Source of the DNA: Vitis vinifera
Taxonomy: Eukaryota; Streptophyta; Magnoliopsida; Vitales; Vitaceae
Length of the DNA: 64,000 bases
NCBI RefSeq assembly: GCF_030704535.1
Contig: NC_081820.1
Location: forward strand, 23,294,001 to 23,358,000
Direction: 5' to 3'
How positions within the stretch are numbered: the first letter of the stretch is position 1; every line of letters starts with the position of its first letter. Position numbers and translations under genes: made by a program. The notes below the pieces were generated by a model. The model did no database searches. It saw only the letters and a program-made list of their open reading frames with translations, and was not told where the DNA came from. This document shows positions 58,941-64,000 of this stretch, piece after piece.

Positions 58941-60640
58941 AATTCTCTAATCAATTTTTTTTTCCTCTTAAGTTGGTAAAAAATATTTCTAAAAATATAT
59001 TTTTTATTTTGAATGTCTTTTAAAAGATATTATTATTATCATCTAATTGCTATTCGTAACACAATTTTTACTAATGTACAAATTTTCTTGAAAACATCAA
59101 CAAATTGTATTTATATAAAAACCAAAATTATAATATAATTTTAATCTACTTAGCTGTGGTTTGTCATTATCCTTCTTTTTATAATCTAATCTGACAAAAA
59201 AGAAAAAAAAAAAAAGGAGGCTTAACCTTTGTGATGGACCCATTGTCATCTTAATACCAAATAAAGAATCTTTGTCCTAGCTGGACACTAAATTTTAATT
59301 ATTTTAGATTAAATTAGGGATCCCAAAGTTCTATGCATACAGCTATGAAACTTAAATTAGAATATTTTCCATACGAAAGCTTCTTCCATCCAATTTCCCT
59401 TAAGAATAATTGAAAAATTCTTAAACCCTAACACACGAATGAAATATTCCAATTTAAAAAGATCAAAAGTGCATATACTTGAGTAAAAAAAAAAAAAAAA
59501 AAAAAAAAAGGACAAAAAGGCAAAATTTGAAATTGCCTTACCATTTCATCCCTATTTTAAGATTTGATTAAGTTTTTTCGAAGTTAATTTGTTAATAAAT
59601 ATAGTTATAGAATCTGTTTAACGATCATTCTTAGAAGGATTTTTAACTTTAAAAAATATTTTTTTGAAAAATTAAATAACAAAACTTATAAATATTTTTA
59701 AAAAATTTAAAAATTACTTAAAAAATTACTCACTTGATTTTTTTTTAAATATTTTTAGAGAAAACACTTTTAATAAAAACACTTCCAAACACATTCTTAC
59801 TTTTTTTTTTAAAGTGTCTAAATTTTATTATGTGTTTTCAATTATTTAAATTGTATCTTCCATCCATATTGATTTGAAACTTTAAAATTTTCCTATTTAA
59901 TATAGAATTATCTTATAATATAAAAGATTTTATAATATATATATATATATATTTATTTATTTATTTATTTATTTATTTATTTTATAATAGAGAAACCTTT
60001 TATGATCGAATATTTGAGGTGTTGATTGTCCTGTAATAATTAGGGTTCCCATAAATTTAGGTATCATTAGTGATACTATTCAAATCCAGAACTATGTACT
60101 ATTTACTAGGGTCATATTGTCTAGTGTTTACTTTGACTAATTGGACTACCGGGTAAATGTCTTTTTTAAATATTAATTAACATTTTTATAGTTATTGATT
60201 AGGGTTTTAATAAATAAAAAGTTGGGAAAAAAGAAACGGAGAGTTAAGAATTTTTTCTAAAAAGATATTATTATTTTTGGCAAACACGACGTTACTTAGA
60301 TCTGCTCTTTCGTTTGTCTTTCTCATTTATTTATTTATTTATTTTTTTTTTCTGACTTTTCAAACGATGTGGGCGTGAATGGTAGAAAGGTCGGTGTGCT
60401 TAATAATTGTCTTCCTCGGAAGCCGACGACGACGAGTGGGGACACGGTCGAGGGCAAAAACGGGTTTCTGCTATTTTTAGAAAAAAAAAATTGTTATTGT
60501 AATTCAATAACGACTTGAGGGTAGACTTGAGCGGCTTTATAAAGCACATCAAGTGGAGCTCCAATCAGTGCTCTCCGATTCCCTAATTCAACAAATTTTA
60601 TACTTTTGTGTTCTAGCTCCTTCTGGAGACTTCATCTCCA
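58941..60640. other. intergenic DNA and promoter of SGT1
   Basis: Features are a poly-A tract (about 59487-59508), a MITE-like segment near 59620-59800 with a cacttccaaacacattctt-type end, (TATTTA)n repeats near 59938-59982, and a GC-richer region from about 60365. A TATA-like ggctttataaag lies near 60533-60544, ~100 bases before the ATG. Confidence 0.5.
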
Positions 60641-63600
60641 ATGGCGTCCGATCTGGAGATCAGAGCCGGCAAGGCCTTCATCGACGACCACTTTGAACTC
60701 GCCGTTGACCTGTACACTCAGGCCATCGAAATAAACCCTAATCATGCCGAGCTCTATGTTGAACGATCTCAGGCCAACATCAAACTCAACAACTTCACTG
60801 GTATCGATCAATCACTCTTCTGTTTGGCTTTCCAGAAAGTCCGGGATATTTAATTTTGCGTTTCGTGTTGTTGTGTTGGTATTGGCTTTGATTGATTTTA
60901 GTTGTTGTGATGGCTGTCTCTGTTTTATCTGGTTGTTTTTGGTGTGGTGTGCCTGGATCGTGTGGCTTGGTTGCTGAGAGGACAAGGGACAAGAGAGAGG
61001 GGAAAATTGTGAGTTTTAGGGCAGGGTTGTGCTTGTTGTCTTGGCATAGGTTTGGTTCTTTTAAGAAGAGGAGGAGGAAAAGCTTTGCTTGGTTGCTAAA
61101 AGTTGTTAGAAGGATATATCTATTTTTCCTTTAGAACTATTTTTCAGAATTAAGCGAGAAAGGGAGAATTTTGTATTGATGATGCGTTGGATATAAAGCC
61201 CCAAAAAATCCAATGCGATTCTCTGTATTCTCTTCCAACTAGGATAGTTTTGTCACTCCAGGCATAGTTTCGAAGAAAGAAGGATTTGTCAAAAATTAGG
61301 AATTCAATTCTGGGAAAAAATAAAAAGGAAGTTCTGGGGATTTTTGGAACGGCTAGAAGCACTTGATCCAACTTGAAACGCAGGAGAGGTATGCTCTCAT
61401 TAGGAGTTAGAAGTAAACTAACTAACAATCGCTTTTCTGATTTGAGGGCGAAAGAAAGAGAATTGACAAAAAAGCATAAAACTTAAAGGGGCTAGAGAAT
61501 AGCTCTTTATCTCCTTGATTTGGAAAGAAAGGGTTTTCATTGTAAATACTAGCACTAAAAATCAATTCATTTCAGTTTCTTTGTTCCTGTGCTCCTGCTT
61601 CCAATTATTGTCCTACCAATTCTTGCAATTTAATTGAATAGGTGTACACATTTTGTTGGTTGCATCATGTTTGATTCATATGGAACTCATTTGGAACTTA
61701 ACCAAGGCTTGAATAAGTCATGTTTGGTGAACTGAGGTTCCAACGAGGAATAAACCCCATGTCTCAAGTTCTTTGTGATATAGTTTCTCTACTCGTCATT
61801 TTTGACTATCCCAACCAAATAAATTTTTAAAATTGTTGTCCCTTCTTACTCACGTATGTGTTTCCTAATAAAAACACGAGATTTTATTGTGTATTATTAT
61901 TTTTCCCTTTGCTAGGTAGGCAAATTATTATTAAGAACGCCTATCTGTTTTTTATTATTGTTTTTGAAAACTTATTCTTGGATCATCATTTTTTCTATTT
62001 AACAAAAGCAAACTTGCTTTCAGGTTTTCCTTTTTTTGTTGCTTGAGATTGAAAAAAGATGTTAAATTCAGTAGAGCCATACGCTTAGTTCAGTGGAGAA
62101 TGCGTGGAATTTACTTCTATTGACATGATGAACCTACATTACGTTTCAGTCTTTTTGAGAAAATTGAGGACCAAAAAAAAAAAAGAAGGCTACTATATTT
62201 GTCTTGTTTGTTGTTTTTGTTATTCCTATTTGATGAGAAAATCGTAGGAACTAAAAGACCACTTTGAGTCTATTTGTTTTGTTTCTTTGATATTGAAAGC
62301 AATGGAATACCAATCCTTGGGCTTTATTTGTAAAGTCTCTATTCTTTGATAATCGAAGCCCCACACCTGTATTCTAACTTCTCCTTAGACAATATCAAAT
62401 TGAACCACCATGTTTCCATAGAGCTTGAATTTTATTCTATTTCTTTTACCTTTGGTTGGTTGTTGAAAAAATTAAGGAAAAGGAAGAGATGAAGGCAGGC
62501 TTATGACTATGTATATTTATTCATATTTATGGAGTTTTTATTTTGTCTTGATTTATGGTACCATTCACATTTTTGCACAACATGCAAATCAAGTTCTCCT
62601 TATGAGAGGCTGGTGGCTAACTTTTTCAATTTTTTGAGCAGAGGCTGTTGCTGATGCAAACAGAGCAATTGAGTTGGACCCATCAATGTCTAAAGCATTC
62701 TTGCGGAAAGGGTAAGAGCCTTGGACTTTGCAAATTGATATGTATAATTATTTTGTCATCAGTGATGGTGCCAATTCATTCAGCAGCATTTGACATATGC
62801 TTTCAGTGTAATTAGCTACTGCTAGAGTTTTATTAAATTCAGCACTTGGGCAGTCTTATATATGTAAAGTGAAAGCACCTGATCATCTATTTTGAGGGAG
62901 GAAGGATGGTGTGGAGGTCTATTTTATTAATTGTAGCATAAATATTTATATTGTGTTTATTCATTTTGATTAGAATGTTTGTGAAATTATCTGATTCTAT
63001 ATGATACTTCTACATATTTTGGAGGAGAAAGTTTTCTTAATGTAGCTTAATGGATGGAAGTTATTTTATTTTTTAAATTACTTTGTGTATTTTGCAGGTT
63101 TTGCTATAAGCAGCATTTTGATCTTATTAAAATGCATGTTCACATTTTTTCCCCCTTGTAGACATGAATTGACTCGATGGAAAACATTATATTTCTCATG
63201 GGTTTTCTTGACTTGTAAGTTTTAAGTGTTAGAGGTGGTCAGTGTGCCCTCATAATTTCTTCTAGAGGTTTTCATAAAGTTTTTTGATTGAAGAATGTAA
63301 AACTAGGGATCATATATGATCTCTCAACAAAGAAATTCAACCAACGTATGCATGGTCCTAAGGTTGGGTTCAGAGACTTTAAAAATATGATCCTAAAAGA
63401 TTAACAGCTTGAAAAATATATGATTTGTTTTTGGCAGATTTGGCCATCTTAGACTTGTTTGCAGTTTATAATTACTTTATTAAGCTTGGCTTATGGTTGA
63501 TGGCCTTCTTTTTTTTTAGTAATCCACTTTCTCTCAATGTCAGTTTCAATATGTGTTTGGGACATTGAAAGTTCATTATAAAGTTAGTAGGAAGGATTGG

Positions 63601-64000
63601 AGGGCAACTCCAATTTGTTTCCTGTGGTGTATTTGAAAGGAGGAGGAGGAGGAAACTTGTGAAGGGTTAGATTTATCATTCTGCAAGTAGACAAGAATTG
63701 TAATAAGGTTATAGTTTGTGCTTATGTAAGAATCATTTTCAGAATAGCTTCTTTCTCAATGTTATTTGAAAATTGAGAGATGGTTGTTTTTGCTTCCTTT
63801 TCCATGTAAGTAACTACTTCGTGTAAGTTGTAAGATCTGAAGAAGTGTGGCAGGATTTTTTGGAGGTTGCATTGTTTTTCTTATTTTGATGAGTTAGTCA
63901 TAGTAGGGTGCATGGTCTTGCTATGTTTCACAAGTAGTTACATCATGCATTAGTGTTATTGGTTCTTCATTCACTCGTCATTGGTTGCCTTGTTTTGCAA
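60641..64000 (+). CDS. SGT1: SGT1 co-chaperone, 5' part (exons 1-2); gene continues past the window
   Basis: Exons are 60641-60800 and 62642-62711. The joined frame gives 76 codons and continues after a donor at 62712. [20 protein letters not shown], then [19 protein letters not shown] and [20 protein letters not shown], form the first TPR repeats of SGT1. SGT1 works with HSP90 and RAR1 in stabilising plant NLR immune receptors and with SKP1/SCF ubiquitin ligases; this is family knowledge. The CS and SGS domains must lie beyond the window. Intron 1 is 1.8 kb; intron 2 reaches at least 64000. The first intron has tttggttg-type motif copies like those in NDUFA5. Confidence 0.88.

Noticed and set aside
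60744..61134. Cys/Trp-rich frames after SGT1 exon 1
   Set aside because: They lie in SGT1 intron 1 after a good donor at 60801.
1..64000. tRNA, rRNA or organelle insertions
   Set aside because: I looked for tRNA B-box-like and rRNA-like segments and saw none that fold or match convincingly by eye; a tRNAscan run would be decisive.

Overview
This is plant nuclear DNA. It has GT-AG introns, long AT-rich gene-poor stretches, plant transposon families and plant-specific gene families. Intron lengths, the MITE families and the protein sequences suggest grapevine (Vitis) or a close woody eudicot; that species call is inference.

Genes. On the + strand: a nine-exon Tic22-like plastid protein gene (1046-6063); two three-exon group IIe WRKY genes (20892-22044 and 45211-46317) with a decayed third WRKY copy between them (41105-41640); the mitochondrial complex I subunit NDUFA5 (51162-54277); and the first two exons of SGT1 (60641 to beyond the window end). 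On the - strand: an intronless DYW-class PPR gene (54900-57566). WRKY - NDUFA5 - PPR is the same order as Arabidopsis At5g52830 (WRKY27) - At5g52840 - At5g52850. This block is therefore probably ancestral, with the WRKY member duplicated here.

Mobile DNA. The most unusual object is 6723-13114, a rearranged element derived from a pararetrovirus (Caulimoviridae-like). It carries a movement-protein ORF, a 1238-codon Gag/zinc-knuckle/aspartic-protease polyprotein ORF, a tRNA-Met primer-binding site, ~257-bp terminal inverted repeats, an antisense partial copy of its own movement-protein gene, and no recognisable reverse transcriptase. It sits in the TA-rich middle of a small MITE whose two halves lie at 6507-6722 and 13115-13235. 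Other elements are a 1.7-kb foldback element (23698-25372), a CACTA element with a decayed Ulp1-like protease and a 3-bp target duplication (34041-39974), a reverse-strand Ty1/copia remnant (32201-33450), an inverted pair of ~1.3-kb LTR-like repeats (27280-28650 and 30540-31840), and several MITEs.

Tandem DNA. There is a CT-rich minisatellite (14154-14828), a degenerate 170-195-bp satellite-like array (48905-49880), a 61-bp duplication and many (TA)n tracts.

The genes are not an operon. They are independent nuclear units for plastid import-related function, defence/regulatory transcription factors, respiration, organellar RNA editing, and SGT1/HSP90 co-chaperone function.
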